NCBI GenBank assembly: GCA_021792315.1
Contig: JAJYUX010000083.1
Span: forward strand, 1 to 6,598
DNA: 6,598 nucleotides
Source: an archaeon
GTDB taxonomy: Archaea; Thermoproteota; Nitrososphaeria; Nitrososphaerales; CADDZS01
Reading direction: 5' to 3'
Positions 5,653 to 6,598 of the stretch are shown in pieces. Position numbers and translations under genes: made by a program. Numbering within the stretch: position 1 is the stretch's first letter; each line of letters begins with the position of its first letter. The notes below the pieces were generated by a model. That model did not search any database and was not told the DNA's origin. It saw only the letters and a list, made by a program, of their open reading frames with translations.

Positions 5653-6598
5653 ATGTGTGCAATGACAGCTGGAGAGATCAAACCAAACTTAAGGACGGCG
5701 CCTGAAGATCTGTCAAGCACCGAGAAAGCGAAAATCACTACCGACGGATTGCGACGAGTCGTCAGAGACGTCAGGAGCCCGGCAAACCTCTCCTATCAGC
5801 TCAGGGACACAACTTTCCAAGAGGTCGCGGAGTTGGCAGAAATATTAGAGAAATCTTACGGCGTCTATCTTGAGTACAACCGCGCGTTGACTGGAGACGA
5901 GTACGACTGGATGTACATGCTCCGAATAACACTCCCCGGCGGAGGACCAATCACAAGGAAGCAGTGGCAGATTCTCGACGACGTAGCATCAAAATACACT
6001 GAGACAGACAACTACACCGGCAAGAGACTGCCATCGCTTCGACTCACTACGAGACAAAATATACAGCTTCACTGGGTGAGAAAGAAAAACCTCGTTGATT
6101 CGGTCAGGGAAATTGCAGAATCAGGATTCTACACGATCAATGGTTGCGGCGACAATGTCAGGAACACGATGAGTTGTCCGCTGGGGCATTTTTCGAAGGT
6201 GTTCAACTCAAACGCGTGGGCTCAAAAAGTTGGCAGGTACTTTAGGCTACCAACTGCCGCGTACATGGAAATATTCGCGATAGATCCGAAGTACCTTCGC
6301 GAAGGGGATAATGTGAGCGGAGCCGAAGATTCTTCGCTCGGTCATCATTTCGCTTACGGTAGCAACCTGCTTAACAGAAAGTTCAAGATTGCTTTTTCCG
6401 GTATCATTTACGATGAAAAGACAACATCCTACAGACAGGAAAACTGCGTCGAGGTAAGAACAAATGACATCGGCATTGTCCCGATTCTGGAAAATGATAA
6501 AGTCACAAGGATGCAGGTCTACATAGGTGGCAGTCAGGGAGAAAAGTCAGGCTTTGCCACGTTTTCAGCGTAAGGTCAACCGTTTGGAATTTTTGATG
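5653..6598 (+). pseudogene. Nitrite/sulfite reductase (siroheme type), N-terminal half with premature TAA, cut by window edge
   Basis: Siroheme/[4Fe-4S] enzymes of this family carry out six-electron reduction of sulfite to sulfide or nitrite to ammonia. The window covers the first half-domain and the start of the second. Numbered from the ATG at 5653, it shows RLPSLRLTTRQNIQLHW ending near 141, GCGDNVRNTMSCP at 164-176, NRKFKIAFSG at 241-250 and YIGGSQGEKSG at 290-300, all typical. The frame then reads FATFSA, TAA (6571-6573), GQPFGIFD to the window edge. The family sequence runs on here as …AxLGxPxGI…, so the TAA looks like a TTA leucine codon changed by one base, not a natural end. Family members are about 550-600 residues, and the cofactor cysteines lie in the missing C-terminal half, so a 306-residue product could not be a working reductase. 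Its place opposite cysH favours sulfite over nitrite as substrate. Confidence 0.87.

Overview
The window looks like a stretch of an archaeal chromosome, most likely from a Nitrososphaeria (Thaumarchaeota)-type organism. The evidence is the gene set (a cysH-sat pair divergent from a one-polypeptide siroheme nitrite/sulfite reductase, plus a tandem rhodanese and queE/queC for 7-deazaguanine tRNA modification), AT-rich box A-like promoter elements at the expected distance from starts, and short or absent leaders. The lineage call is inferred from remembered protein similarity, not from a search. It could be another archaeal group that carries an assimilatory sulfate-reduction cluster.

Layout. 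Positions 1-1496 (minus strand) carry two preQ0/archaeosine biosynthesis genes: an intact queE, and downstream of it a queC that runs off the left edge. QueC lacks a usable start codon and has a one-base frameshift. Positions about 1658-2152 (plus strand) hold the N-terminal half of an IS630-family transposase, broken by at least three frameshifts and without its DDE catalytic half. Positions 2266-3117 (minus) encode an intact two-domain thiosulfate sulfurtransferase. Positions 3335-5328 (minus) form an operon cysH-sat: cysH is intact, while sat has a one-base frameshift and appears to lack four conserved codons. From 5653 (plus, divergent from cysH) runs the N-terminal half of a nitrite/sulfite reductase, interrupted by an in-frame TAA at 6571-6573 with homologous coding sequence continuing to the window edge.

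How the genes fit together. Sat would activate sulfate to APS, the Fe-S type CysH would reduce APS (or PAPS) to sulfite, and the siroheme reductase would reduce sulfite to sulfide. The rhodanese would handle thiosulfate or persulfide sulfur. QueE and QueC would act in sequence to make preQ0 for archaeosine in tRNA.

The most notable observation is not a new system but a pattern of damage. Sat, the sulfite reductase and queC each carry lesions, while queE, cysH and the rhodanese read through cleanly. Either assimilatory sulfate reduction and queC are decaying in this lineage, or the assembly has sequence errors. Read-level evidence would separate the two. I see no CRISPR array, tRNA, rRNA, origin or unfamiliar multi-gene system here.
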